This document shows, piece by piece, positions 30,651 through 39,040 of a stretch of 64,000 nucleotides of DNA; the stretch's first letter is position 1, and each line of letters begins with the position of its first letter. The stretch lies in the NCBI RefSeq assembly GCF_000730425.1, contig NZ_CP008896.1, forward strand, positions 4,402,001 to 4,466,000, given 5' to 3'. The notes under the pieces are model-generated. The model saw nothing but the letters and a program-made list of their open reading frames with translations, had not been told where the DNA came from and ran no database searches. The translations under genes were made by a program, and so were the position numbers. The stretch comes from Pseudomonas fluorescens. Its GTDB lineage: Bacteria > Pseudomonadota > Gammaproteobacteria > Pseudomonadales > Pseudomonadaceae.

Positions 30651-31129
30651 GGGCTGCTCTCAAGCGCGCTGACGCGATAGTTCAGGTGCTGGCCGGGCAT
30701 GCCCACGCTAAAGCTCAACGGCGCGCGATAGAGCACTTGCCAATGTGGCTTGAGCACCCGCACACCATCGTATTCGCGGGCTTGGGGATAGTTGCCGCGC
30801 ACCTCGGCGGCAGGCGTCAGGGCAAACAGCAGCGCGGCAAACAATTCACGGGCCTGGGGATTGGGCGGCAGCAGGCCATCCGCCTGCCAGGTGCCGGCCA
30901 CCAGCTTTTGTCGGGCCTGGGGAATGCCCAGTGGATCCATCAGCGACCAGCGAATGGCCCGACCTTCGCGCTGGATCACCAGCAACCAGTCCTGGCGCTG
31001 GCCATCCTGCTCGCGCTCGATATGCAATTGCAGGGGCAAGGCCAGGCTTGGTGTATGCACCGGCAGCGGTGGCTGGCTGGCGCAGGCAGCGAGCAGCAGC
31101 AGGCTGGCGATCAGCAACGCGCGGATCAT
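30647..31129 (-). CDS. apeN: DUF3261-type lipoprotein (ApeN-like)
   Basis: 160-residue lipoprotein with signal MIRALLIASLLLLAAC and lipobox LAAC (Cys16). The mature part has QDWLLVIQREGRAIRW and SLMDPLGIPQARQKL, typical of the DUF3261 proteins that occur in APE clusters and are of unknown mechanism. A role in LolA/MMPL-linked transport of the pigment lipid to the outer membrane is inferred from context only. It overlaps both neighbours by four bases. Confidence 0.8.
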   Translation of the reverse strand: MIRALLIASLLLLAACASQPPLPVHTPSLALPLQLHIEREQDGQRQDWLLVIQREGRAIRWSLMDPLGIPQARQKLVAGTWQADGLLPPNPQARELFAALLFALTPAAEVRGNYPQAREYDGVRVLKPHWQVLYRAPLSFSVGMPGQHLNYRVSALESSP

Positions 31130-31875
31130 GCTGCCGGGCCTGTAAGTGGCTTGCGCGCGACCACATTCACCAAGGTCTCTTCACGCTCGCCAAACGGCTT
31201 GGGCTGGCGCAGGCCCCAGCGCTCCAGCAGGCCGAAGTCAACCGAGCGGCTCCACCACAGGTAGGGGTAGGACACATTCTGCGGGCCGAACTCGAAACCC
31301 TGGTCGCGGACCATTTCCAGGTACTCGGCGGCGCTCTTTTGCACATGCATCGGGTGACGGAACAGCCAGCGAATCACCCAGGTATCGATATAGGCTTCGG
31401 TGGACTCGGCAAACAGCAGGTAGCCACCCGGCTTGAGCACCCGATAGAACTCGGTGAGTGCCCGTTGCTGCTCCACCAGGTGGTGGAAAGTCTGGTGACA
31501 GAACAGGATGTCGACGCTCTCGTCGGCCACGTCGAGGGTTGCACAATCGCTGCCGATCAGCTCGATATCAATGCCCTGGCGCGCGGCTTCGGCACGGCTC
31601 AGGTCAAGGCTGTGCGGGTCGGCGTCAAGGCCGATCAGGCGTGCGGGGGCGAACACCTGTTGCAGATAGCGAAACGACTTGCCCTGGCCGCAGCCGGCAT
31701 CCAGCAGTACTGGCGCCTGGGGCAACGGCTCGCTGAACAGGCCACGCAGGTCGTTGATCGCCACGCGCAGCACATGATGTTGCCAGGTATGGCTGCGCAG
31801 GAACCAGAAGCCGAACTTGGTCTCTTCGACGTAATTTTTGCTCAAGTATTCTTTTTGCACAGACGGACTGCTCAT
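31126..31875 (-). CDS. apeB: Class I SAM-dependent methyltransferase
   Basis: 249-residue methyltransferase. SAM motif I is LLDAGCGQGKSF (about residues 56-67), acidic motif II is LIGLDAD, and FRVLKPGGYLLFAES-like motifs follow. It probably O- or C-methylates the aryl head group, as aryl polyenes commonly carry methoxy or methyl groups; which atom is modified is not visible. It overlaps the flavin enzyme gene by four bases (ATGA) and the lipoprotein gene by four. In E. coli the methyltransferase gene lies at the other end of the cluster, so its place here is different. Confidence 0.83.
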   Translation of the reverse strand: MSSPSVQKEYLSKNYVEETKFGFWFLRSHTWQHHVLRVAINDLRGLFSEPLPQAPVLLDAGCGQGKSFRYLQQVFAPARLIGLDADPHSLDLSRAEAARQGIDIELIGSDCATLDVADESVDILFCHQTFHHLVEQQRALTEFYRVLKPGGYLLFAESTEAYIDTWVIRWLFRHPMHVQKSAAEYLEMVRDQGFEFGPQNVSYPYLWWSRSVDFGLLERWGLRQPKPFGEREETLVNVVARKPLTGPAA

Positions 31876-33119
31876 ACGTTATCCCCGGCACAGATTTGCG
31901 AGAGCATCCGCAAGCGGCGCTTGGGTTCGCTGACAAAGGGGTTGCGCTCGTCCCAGGCATAACCGGCGAGGATCGAGCTGATCATGCGGCGGATTTGCGG
32001 CGAGCTGCCAGGGTGGTAGATCACATCCTGGAACGTGCCGGCGTACCAGCCTTCGACATAGCAGCGGAAGGTGTCGACCCCGCGCTTGAGCGGCTCGGCG
32101 AACTCGGTCTGCCAGTCCACGCTTTCGCCCTTGAGCTGGCGGTGCAAGAGGCCGGCGGCCATGCTGGCCGAACGCATGGCGATGGTCACACCAGAGGAGA
32201 ATACCGGGTCGAGGAACTCTGCCGCGTTGCCCAGCAGCGCAAAGCCTGGGCCATGCAAGGTGGTGACGTTGGCCGAGTAGCCGCCGATGGCCCGTGCCGG
32301 GGTATCCCAGACCGCGTTCGCCAGGACGTTGGACAGGCTCGGGGTTTGCTCGATAAAACCGCGCAGGCAGGCATCGAGATCCCCATCGCAACCGGCAAAA
32401 TGTTCCTTGGCCGCGACCACGCCCACCGAACAGCGCCCGTTGCTGAACGGGATGGTCCAGAACCAGATATCGCGCTGGGTCGGGTGGGTGGTAATGAGGA
32501 TTTTGCTGCGGTCGAAGCCCGGGTGTTCGATGCGGTCTTCGACATGGGTGAACACCGCCTGGCGCACCGGGAAGTTCGACGGCGCTTCAAGGTTCAGCAG
32601 GCGCGGCAACACGCGACCGTAGCCACTGGCGTCGAGGACGAAACCGGCCTTGATGTGGTATTCGCGGCCATTCTCGCGGCGCACGTGCAGGTAGCGGTGG
32701 CCTGCGGCGAAATCCACGCCGACCAGGGTCTGGCCGTAACGGATCTCCACGCCTTGCAACGCGGCCTGATCGGCCAGCAACTTGTCGAAATCGGCGCGCT
32801 GGACCTGGAAGGTCGTGGGCTTGCCATCGCTGAAGGTGTCGCCGAAATCGAAGGCACTGTAGCGCTCGCCCCAGGCAAATGCGGCACCGGTTTTCAGCTG
32901 GAAGCCGGCGGCGTTGACCGCCTCAAGCATGCCGGCCTCTTCGATAAAGTCGATGCAGTGGGACAGCAGGCTCTCGCCGATGGAAAAACGCGGGAAGTGC
33001 TCGCGTTCGATGATCAACACATCATGCCCGTTACGCTTGAGCAACGCGGCCGCAATGGCGCCGGATGGACCGGCACCGATCACCACGACCTGGCGACGTT
33101 CCATTTCAACTGTGGGCAC
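31872..33119 (-). CDS. FAD-dependent enzyme with flavin halogenase signatures
   Basis: 415-residue flavoprotein. GAGPSGA at about residues 15-21 binds FAD; GES at 48-50 and LGNAAEFLDPVFSSG match the halogenase/monooxygenase family. It has the halogenase-type WxWxIP motif (Trp219, Trp221, Pro224) and a lysine in LKTGAAFAW (Lys76), the position of the catalytic lysine in phenolic and tryptophan halogenases. It may halogenate, or otherwise oxidise, the aryl head group; xanthomonadins are brominated by comparison. The start is GTG (MPTVEMERRQ) because a perfect AAGGAG lies five bases before it; ATG at 33104 is the alternative. It overlaps the methyltransferase. Confidence 0.82.
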   Translation of the reverse strand: MPTVEMERRQVVVIGAGPSGAIAAALLKRNGHDVLIIEREHFPRFSIGESLLSHCIDFIEEAGMLEAVNAAGFQLKTGAAFAWGERYSAFDFGDTFSDGKPTTFQVQRADFDKLLADQAALQGVEIRYGQTLVGVDFAAGHRYLHVRRENGREYHIKAGFVLDASGYGRVLPRLLNLEAPSNFPVRQAVFTHVEDRIEHPGFDRSKILITTHPTQRDIWFWTIPFSNGRCSVGVVAAKEHFAGCDGDLDACLRGFIEQTPSLSNVLANAVWDTPARAIGGYSANVTTLHGPGFALLGNAAEFLDPVFSSGVTIAMRSASMAAGLLHRQLKGESVDWQTEFAEPLKRGVDTFRCYVEGWYAGTFQDVIYHPGSSPQIRRMISSILAGYAWDERNPFVSEPKRRLRMLSQICAGDNV

Positions 33120-33176
33120 TGTGGCTCCTTGCCGGGTTGGCGATTATCACATTCAACTCAAAACAATCAGTGGGCG

Positions 33177-35495
33177 TCATGGCGCATGTTCCTGGCGGCC
33201 GGCCCATGGCGCCAGCATAAAGCTGAAGGCCAGGCCCAGGCTGACCGACAGGCCGAAGTTACTCACCGCCGGCGTGCTGGAGACCGCCAGCAGGCCAAAC
33301 GACAGCCAGGTGGTGACAGCCGCCAGCAATGTCCCCAGCAGACTGACCGCGGCGCCGCCGATCTGTTCGCGCATGAGGATCGCATAATCGACGCTGATGG
33401 CCGTCACCAGCAGCAGGCCGAACAGGCTGAACAGGGTCAGCGGTTGCCCCAGCCAGCCGAGGCTGGCCAGGCTGCACAGGGCGGCCAGCAGTGGCAGGGC
33501 GACAATGCGCAACGCGCCACCCAGGCCAAAGGGCAGGACCAGCAGCAAGACGATCAGTACACAGGACAATAATTTCAATTCGGCGGCGCTGACCTGGGTC
33601 GCGGCAAAGACCTGGTTCAAGTCGCCAAGGCGATCCACCAGTTGCACGCCAGGCAGGTCCAAGGCCTGGATACGCAGCAGCGCCGGGTTGTTCAAGCCTT
33701 GCAGGCTGACCATCGCTGCCACGCCGCCGTCGACATTGCCCAGCCATAACAGGCGCCAGGGCTCGGCCAGCGGGCCGGCGAGGGCCGTATCGATATCTTC
33801 GGTGGGCAGCGCCTGCAACTGCGCCAGCTCCGCTTGCAGGGCGCTGGCGGGGATGCCAAGGTCCAGCAGCGGTTGCCACAGCGCCGGCAATTGCTTCAGG
33901 GCCTCGCGCACTTGCTGCTGTTCGCCGGGAGTGCTGAGCAATTGATTGAGCGCCAGGTAACCCTGGAGTTTGTCCATATGCACCAGTTGATCCAGGCGCT
34001 GGCTCAGCGCCGCCTGGCGTTCCAGCAACTGCTGTTGATTGTCCGCACGCACCAGGAAGAACTGACTGGTGGGCTGATAGCCGGTAATGCGCGCAATGGC
34101 CTGGGCTTCCTGGAGCAATTGCGCGGGTGCGCCGATCCACTGGCGAATATCGTTCTTGCTGTTCAACTGCCACAGGCCACCGGCGCAGAACAGCAGGGCC
34201 AGCACCAGCAGTGCCTGGCTTGGCAGGCGCTTTTGCAGCGACTCGCGCACCCCCAGCAAAAACTCGGCAACCCGCAGCGGCCATTGTGCCGGGCGCAGGT
34301 CCATGCCGTTGAGCAGCGCCGGCAACAGGCACACCGCTGACAAATAGGCGCCCACCAGGCCGGCGGCGGAGAATACGGCGATCTGGGTCAGCGCCGGGAA
34401 CGGCGTCCAGGCCAGGGCCAGGTAGCCGATGCAACTGGTCGCCAGGCTCAGGCTCAGGCCTGGCAGGGTCAGGCGCAGGGCCGGCCAACTGCGCCAGGGT
34501 TGCAGGCTCCAGCTTTTGGACAGGTAGTGCAGCGGGTAGTCGACCGCCACACCGATGAGGCTTGCGCCCAGCACCAGGGTCATCACATGCATATGACCAA
34601 ACAGCGCCACGCAAGCGGTTGCGCCAAACAGCATGCCCACCAGCACCGGGACAAAGGCCAGCAACACGCGCCAACGGCGGAATACCAGCAGCAACAGCAA
34701 CAGAATGCCCACGGTTGCGCCGCCGCCGACCCAGGTCATCTCGCGGCTGGCCTGTTGTTGACCGTTGGCCGCGTACAGCAGGCCGCTGGCGGCGAGCAGT
34801 TGCACGCCGTGCTCGCTGGCCCGGTCGCGGCTGGCTTGCAGCAGGTCGGCGACGTGCAGCGGCAGTTTCATGTCAAAGGCATTGCCCAGGGTCCGCGCAC
34901 GCAGCAGTACCCAGCTTTTACCGTCGGCATCGGCGATCAACGCACCGCTGCCGATATCCAACTGCACCGCGCCGTGTTGCGGCTGGCTGTTCTGGATACG
35001 CCCGGTCAGGCCCAGCCAATCGTCCTGGCTCGGTACCAGGCTGAAGCCGGTAAAGGGGTCGAACAGGGCCTGCACCCGTTGCGCGATAAATGCCTCGGGT
35101 TCGCCGATCAACTGTTCGCGGTCCTTGGCCGACAGCATGGCCAGGCGCCCTTGCAGCAATTGCTGGCGCAGGGCTGGCAGGTCGGCCTGCAGGGTCCAGG
35201 TGACCTTTTCAAACAGGCCGCTGGCCTGCCACTGCTCGCCGAGTTGTTGGGCCATATTCAGGGCTTGCTGGCGTTCGGCATGCCCCACCAGCACCAGCAT
35301 CTCGCGGTTCAGCGGCTCTTGCATGCGTTGCTCGGCCGCCAGCTCCAGCGCATCCGGGGTGTTGCCCGGCACCAGTTCCATGAGGTTGGCCGACAGCGGC
35401 GCGCCCTGGCGCCATTGCCAGCCGGCCAGGGCCAGCACGGCCACCAGCAGGATCAGGAACAGGCGCGGCAACCAACGCTCACTGGGCAAAGTCAT
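33177..35495 (-). CDS. apeM: MMPL/RND-type exporter (ApeM-like)
   Basis: 772-residue inner-membrane protein with an RND-like layout: helix 1 (about 11-28), a large periplasmic loop (about 30-250), five clustered helices (about 255-400), a second helix (about 420-440), a second loop, and five C-terminal helices (about 620-755). It is close to the predicted exporters of APE and xanthomonadin clusters, and would lift the pigment lipid from the inner membrane to the LolA-like carrier. It overlaps the LolA-like gene by 17 bases. MMPL lipid exporters are the best-known relatives. Confidence 0.87.
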   Translation of the reverse strand: MTLPSERWLPRLFLILLVAVLALAGWQWRQGAPLSANLMELVPGNTPDALELAAEQRMQEPLNREMLVLVGHAERQQALNMAQQLGEQWQASGLFEKVTWTLQADLPALRQQLLQGRLAMLSAKDREQLIGEPEAFIAQRVQALFDPFTGFSLVPSQDDWLGLTGRIQNSQPQHGAVQLDIGSGALIADADGKSWVLLRARTLGNAFDMKLPLHVADLLQASRDRASEHGVQLLAASGLLYAANGQQQASREMTWVGGGATVGILLLLLLVFRRWRVLLAFVPVLVGMLFGATACVALFGHMHVMTLVLGASLIGVAVDYPLHYLSKSWSLQPWRSWPALRLTLPGLSLSLATSCIGYLALAWTPFPALTQIAVFSAAGLVGAYLSAVCLLPALLNGMDLRPAQWPLRVAEFLLGVRESLQKRLPSQALLVLALLFCAGGLWQLNSKNDIRQWIGAPAQLLQEAQAIARITGYQPTSQFFLVRADNQQQLLERQAALSQRLDQLVHMDKLQGYLALNQLLSTPGEQQQVREALKQLPALWQPLLDLGIPASALQAELAQLQALPTEDIDTALAGPLAEPWRLLWLGNVDGGVAAMVSLQGLNNPALLRIQALDLPGVQLVDRLGDLNQVFAATQVSAAELKLLSCVLIVLLLVLPFGLGGALRIVALPLLAALCSLASLGWLGQPLTLFSLFGLLLVTAISVDYAILMREQIGGAAVSLLGTLLAAVTTWLSFGLLAVSSTPAVSNFGLSVSLGLAFSFMLAPWAGRQEHAP

Positions 35496-36162
35496 GTTGC
35501 TCCGCGGCGCTCAAGGGTTGTGTGCCGGTACTGTCTTGCATGCGCAGCAGGGTGCTGTCGCCCTGGGTTTCCCGCAGTTCGATGGTGTGTACCAACTCGC
35601 TGCCGTCGATGTTGATCTGGGTGAACACTTGCTTGAGCAGTAGCGAGCGCGGGATCAGCGTGAGTTTCCAGGCCTTGGCCTCGCCTTGCAGGTGCAGCTC
35701 GAAGTCGCGTTGCAAGCCACTGCTGTCGCCTTGCAGCACGGCAAGGAACAAGCGGTTCTGCTGGGCCCCGGCGCTTTTGTTCGGCAGGGGTTGCCAGCCG
35801 TTGGCATCGCGGCGGGCAATGCCTTGGGCGTTGATGCGGTAGTCCTGTTGCAGCGGGGTCTTCAGCAGCCAGAGCAGGCCGTGGTCCTTGGCCAGGACGA
35901 AGGTGCCTTTGCTGGTCAGCGGCTGGGGCAGGGCGCGCAGGTGTTTCTCCTGGATGAAGTTGCCGTGGATCACGCTGGGCTTGGCCAGTTGATCGCTCAG
36001 TTGTTGCAGGTCGAAGGCATAAGCCCCAAAGCTCAAAAACAACCCAACTCCTGTAGGCGCGAGCTTGCTCGCGAAAAACTTGAGAGCGCCGCGCAGTGCC
36101 AGGTGGCCCGGGTTATCGTTGACGGCCATCGCCGGCAAGCCGGCTCCTCCCGGGGTCAGCAT
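35479..36162 (-). CDS. apeL: LolA-like outer-membrane lipid carrier with REP-derived N-terminus
   Basis: Periplasmic LolA-fold protein (mature part from about FDLQQLSDQL) with GNFIQEKHLRALPQPLTSKG, a form seen in APE clusters, where it would carry the product across the periplasm. The ATG used overlaps the thioesterase stop by seven bases (ATGCTGA), so translation is coupled. Unusually, codons 4-36 run straight through an inverted REP pair (36052-36149), and the signal region (ALKFFASKLAPTG, GLFLSFGAYA) is partly encoded by REP sequence. The frame stays open and a usable signal peptide remains, so function may survive. The shortest alternative start, a TTG after AGGAG at about 36041, leaves too short a signal. 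Confidence 0.78.
   Translation of the reverse strand: MLTPGGAGLPAMAVNDNPGHLALRGALKFFASKLAPTGVGLFLSFGAYAFDLQQLSDQLAKPSVIHGNFIQEKHLRALPQPLTSKGTFVLAKDHGLLWLLKTPLQQDYRINAQGIARRDANGWQPLPNKSAGAQQNRLFLAVLQGDSSGLQRDFELHLQGEAKAWKLTLIPRSLLLKQVFTQINIDGSELVHTIELRETQGDSTLLRMQDSTGTQPLSAAEQHDFAQ
36052..36149. repeat. REP pair inside a coding region
   Basis: GTAGGCGCGAGCTTGCTCGC and, inverted 46 bp away, GCCATCGCCGGCAAGCCGG. One arm is of each REP class found elsewhere in the window. It lies inside the 5' codons of the LolA-like gene rather than between genes. Confidence 0.82.
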
Positions 36163-36584
36163 TTCAAGGCCCTTTCGACAGCGCTGGTGAAGGCTGTGGG
36201 CGAGGCCAGTTGCATCTCGCGGCTGGCGATTTCGACGGCCACTTGCACGGTGCTGGCGCGGGTCAGGCGTTCGCCGCTGGCAAGGTCGGTGATCAGGTAG
36301 TTGACCTTCAAGCGGTTCTCCCACTCCACCAGGCTGGCGCGCACATTGAGGGTCTGGCCAAAGGTGGCGCCACGCACGTAGCGCAGTTGCAGGTCGATCA
36401 CCGGCCACGCATAGCCGGATTCGAGCATCGCCGTGTAGTTGTGGCCGAGTTTGTCCAGCAGCGCGCAGCGGGCGATTTCCAGGTATTTCACGTAGTGGCC
36501 GTGCCAGACCACGTTCATCGTGTCGATGTCGAAGAAGGGCACGAGGATTTCAGTGTCGCAATGCAACACACCGGGGCTACGCAT
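36156..36584 (-). CDS. apeK: Acyl-CoA/ACP thioesterase, 4HBT family (ApeK-like)
   Basis: 142-residue hotdog thioesterase. The YbgC/4-hydroxybenzoyl-CoA thioesterase signature FDIDTMNVVWHGHYVKYLE is at about residues 18-36, with the catalytic Asp in the FDID part. It may release stalled or finished chains from the ACP. It overlaps the ammonia-lyase gene by eight bases and the LolA-like gene by seven. Confidence 0.87.
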   Translation of the reverse strand: MRSPGVLHCDTEILVPFFDIDTMNVVWHGHYVKYLEIARCALLDKLGHNYTAMLESGYAWPVIDLQLRYVRGATFGQTLNVRASLVEWENRLKVNYLITDLASGERLTRASTVQVAVEIASREMQLASPTAFTSAVERALKC

Positions 36585-38121
36585 GCAGCCTCCAGTGTTG
36601 CGCGGCGATGCGTTGCAGGCACAGGCGCAGTTCGCCTTCCAGGGCGCGGTCTTCGATCACTGGCGCAAAGTCCTTGGCCAGCTCGATGTGCATCGCGGCC
36701 AGGGCCGGTGGCAGCGGCCGTGCATCCTTGGCCTGGGCGCGCAGCCACACGCCCTGGTTGGCGGCGAGCAAGGTGGCGGCGGCGACCTGTTCGGTCAGCT
36801 CCAGCACGCGGATAGCATCGCGGGCGGCGATGGTACCCATGCTGACCTTGTCCTGGTTGTGGCACTCGGTGGAGCGCGAAAACACGCTGGCCGGCATGGT
36901 GTTTTTCAAGGCTTCGGCAGTCCAGGCGCTGGTGCCGATCTGCACGGCCTTGAAGCCGTGGTTGATCATCGCGCGATCCGCCGGGGCGCCCGACAGGTTG
37001 CTTGGCAAACCGTGGTTGTAGCGCTCATCGACCAGCAGCGCCAGTTGCCGGTCGAGCAGGTCGGCGACGTTGGCCACCAGGTTCTTCAGGCTGTCCATGG
37101 CGAAGGCGATATGCCCGCCGTAGAAGTGCCCGCCGTGCAGTACACGTTCGGCCTCGGCATCGATGATCGGGTTGTCGTTGGCGCTGTTGAGCTCGACTTC
37201 GATAAACGAACGCAGCCAGTTCAGGCTGTCGGCCAGCACACCGAGGACGTGGGGCGCGCAGCGTAGCGAGTAGCGATCCTGCAGGCGGTGCAAGGGTGCG
37301 GTCGGGGCGTCGATGGCCAGGTCCTTGCGCAGCCAGGCTGCAACCTGCATCTGCCCGGGGTGCGGCTTGGCGGCGAACAGGCGCTCGTCAAAGTGTTCCG
37401 GGTTACCTTGCAGCGCCACCACGTTCAACGCGCTAATGCGCGTGGCCAGTTGCAGCAGGTAGTCGGCGCGGGCGAAGGCCAGGCAGGCCAGGCCGGTCAT
37501 CACCGCGGTGCCGTTCATCAAGGCCAGGGCTTCCTTGGGCCGCAGCACCAGCGGGGTCCAGCCCAGTTCGCGGTGTACATCGCCAGCCTGGCGGCGCTCG
37601 CCCCGAAACAGCACTTCACGCTCGCCGGACAAGGTGGCGGCCACGTACGACAACGGCGTCAGATCGCCGCTGGCGCCCACCGAGCCTTCTTCCGGGATCA
37701 GCGGCAGAATGTCGTGTTCAAGGAATGCCTGCAGGCGTTCCAACAGTTCAACCCGCACCCCGGACACGCCATGGCACAGCGACTGCAAGCGCGCCGCCAG
37801 CACCGCACGGGTGGCCTGGGCGTCGAGCAACTTGCCCAGGCCACAGCCGTGAAAGGTGTACAGGTGACGCGGCAATGCCTCGACATGCTGCAACGGCACT
37901 GCCACCACGCACGAGTCGCCGTAGCCGGTGGTCACGCCGTAGATCACGCCTTCCTTGTCCAGCAGCGAATCGAGGAACTGCGCGCCCTTGGCGATGCGCT
38001 GGCGATACCCGGCATCGTCTTGCAGGCGGGTGGGCGCCTGGCGGTTGGCCAGGGCCAGCACGTCTTCGATGCGCAATGGGAGTTCGCCGAAGGTTACCGG
38101 CTCAAGCAGATGCGTCGTCAT
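36577..38121 (-). CDS. Aromatic amino acid ammonia-lyase (HAL/TAL/PAL family)
   Basis: 514-residue MIO-type lyase, normal length. The Ala150-Ser151-Gly152 triad (GSVGASGDLTPLSY) forms the methylidene-imidazolone cofactor, and Tyr61 in YGVTTGYGDS is the catalytic tyrosine. The selectivity pair is Phe90-His91 (LYTFHGCGLG), not the Ser-His of histidine ammonia-lyases, so histidine is unlikely to be the substrate. Tyrosine or phenylalanine would give coumarate or cinnamate, a starter for the fused AMP-ligase. The start is MTTHLLEP, overlapping the acyltransferase gene by 20 bases. The homology label histidine ammonia-lyase would be misleading here. Confidence 0.88.
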   Translation of the reverse strand: MTTHLLEPVTFGELPLRIEDVLALANRQAPTRLQDDAGYRQRIAKGAQFLDSLLDKEGVIYGVTTGYGDSCVVAVPLQHVEALPRHLYTFHGCGLGKLLDAQATRAVLAARLQSLCHGVSGVRVELLERLQAFLEHDILPLIPEEGSVGASGDLTPLSYVAATLSGEREVLFRGERRQAGDVHRELGWTPLVLRPKEALALMNGTAVMTGLACLAFARADYLLQLATRISALNVVALQGNPEHFDERLFAAKPHPGQMQVAAWLRKDLAIDAPTAPLHRLQDRYSLRCAPHVLGVLADSLNWLRSFIEVELNSANDNPIIDAEAERVLHGGHFYGGHIAFAMDSLKNLVANVADLLDRQLALLVDERYNHGLPSNLSGAPADRAMINHGFKAVQIGTSAWTAEALKNTMPASVFSRSTECHNQDKVSMGTIAARDAIRVLELTEQVAAATLLAANQGVWLRAQAKDARPLPPALAAMHIELAKDFAPVIEDRALEGELRLCLQRIAAQHWRLHA

Positions 38122-39040
38122 CGGTCTTCCAGAAAGGGTAAAAGTTGAACCATTGTTGGGGCGCCTGCAGGCAGAACTGGCCCAGGCGCTCGGCGTAGCG
38201 GGCGGCCCAGTGGGCAATCACCTGCTGGCGGTCGCTGCGTTTCCATTCGATCAGTTGGGCGAAGGGCTCGATGATCAGCCGGTAGCGCCCCTGGTGCTTG
38301 AGGCACATCAGCAGGTTGACCGGGCACTTGAGCAGGCCGGCCAGCAGCCATGGACCCTGGGGGAAGGCGGCGCTGTGGCCGAGAAAATCCACGCGCACCG
38401 TGCGCCCGCCATGCAGGGGGATGCGGTCGCCGGCAATCGCCAGCCATTCGCCGTCGTCCAGGCGCTGGCTGAGCAGCAGCATCACCGCCGGGTCCAGCTC
38501 GCTGACCTGGATCAGTCGCAGGTTGCTCGCCCCGGCTTCGCCCAGCAGGCGGTTGAACTGTTCGGCGTGCTTGGTGTGCACCAGCACATTCATGGTGACT
38601 TGCTCGCCCAGCTCGGCGAGGGCGCGGCACACTTCCAGGTTGCCCAGGTGCGCGCCCACCAGCATCTGCCCGCGCTCGCTGCGCAGTTGCCCACGCAGTT
38701 GGGCCGGGTCGATGATCTCGATCTGCTCCAGGCGCAGCTTGCCGTTCCACACGTCGAGCTTGTCCAGCAAGGCGTCGGCGAAGGCCATGAACTGGCTGAA
38801 GACCCGGCGGTGGCTGGGGCGAAGCTCGCCACGCCCGCTCCACTCGGCCAGGCGCTGCTGGTATTGCCAGATACTTTGGCGCGCGGCACGGCCAAACAGG
38901 AAAAAGTACAGGACGATGCCATACAGCAGTGGACTCAGCACCCGGCGCCCGAGGACTTTGGCGGCAAACGCGGTGAGTTTCATCAGCCAGAAACTGCCGC
39001 GCTCCTGGCGGTCGGCCCAGTGCCGGGTGGTCTCGCTCAT
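38102..39040 (-). CDS. LpxL/HtrB-like lipid acyltransferase (ApeJ C-terminal counterpart)
   Basis: 312-residue protein of the LpxL/lauroyl acyltransferase family. A hydrophobic segment (about residues 35-55) precedes GAHLGNLEVCRAL, where His of HxxxE-like HLGNLE is the expected catalytic motif, then AGDRIPLHGG and the C-terminal CLKHQGRYRL and QWFNFYPFW. It may acylate the sugar or glycerol carrier that anchors the polyene. Its ATG overlaps the glycosyltransferase stop (ATGA). In E. coli these two activities are one fused protein, ApeJ, as I recall; here they are separate genes. Confidence 0.83.
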   Translation of the reverse strand: MSETTRHWADRQERGSFWLMKLTAFAAKVLGRRVLSPLLYGIVLYFFLFGRAARQSIWQYQQRLAEWSGRGELRPSHRRVFSQFMAFADALLDKLDVWNGKLRLEQIEIIDPAQLRGQLRSERGQMLVGAHLGNLEVCRALAELGEQVTMNVLVHTKHAEQFNRLLGEAGASNLRLIQVSELDPAVMLLLSQRLDDGEWLAIAGDRIPLHGGRTVRVDFLGHSAAFPQGPWLLAGLLKCPVNLLMCLKHQGRYRLIIEPFAQLIEWKRSDRQQVIAHWAARYAERLGQFCLQAPQQWFNFYPFWKTDDDASA

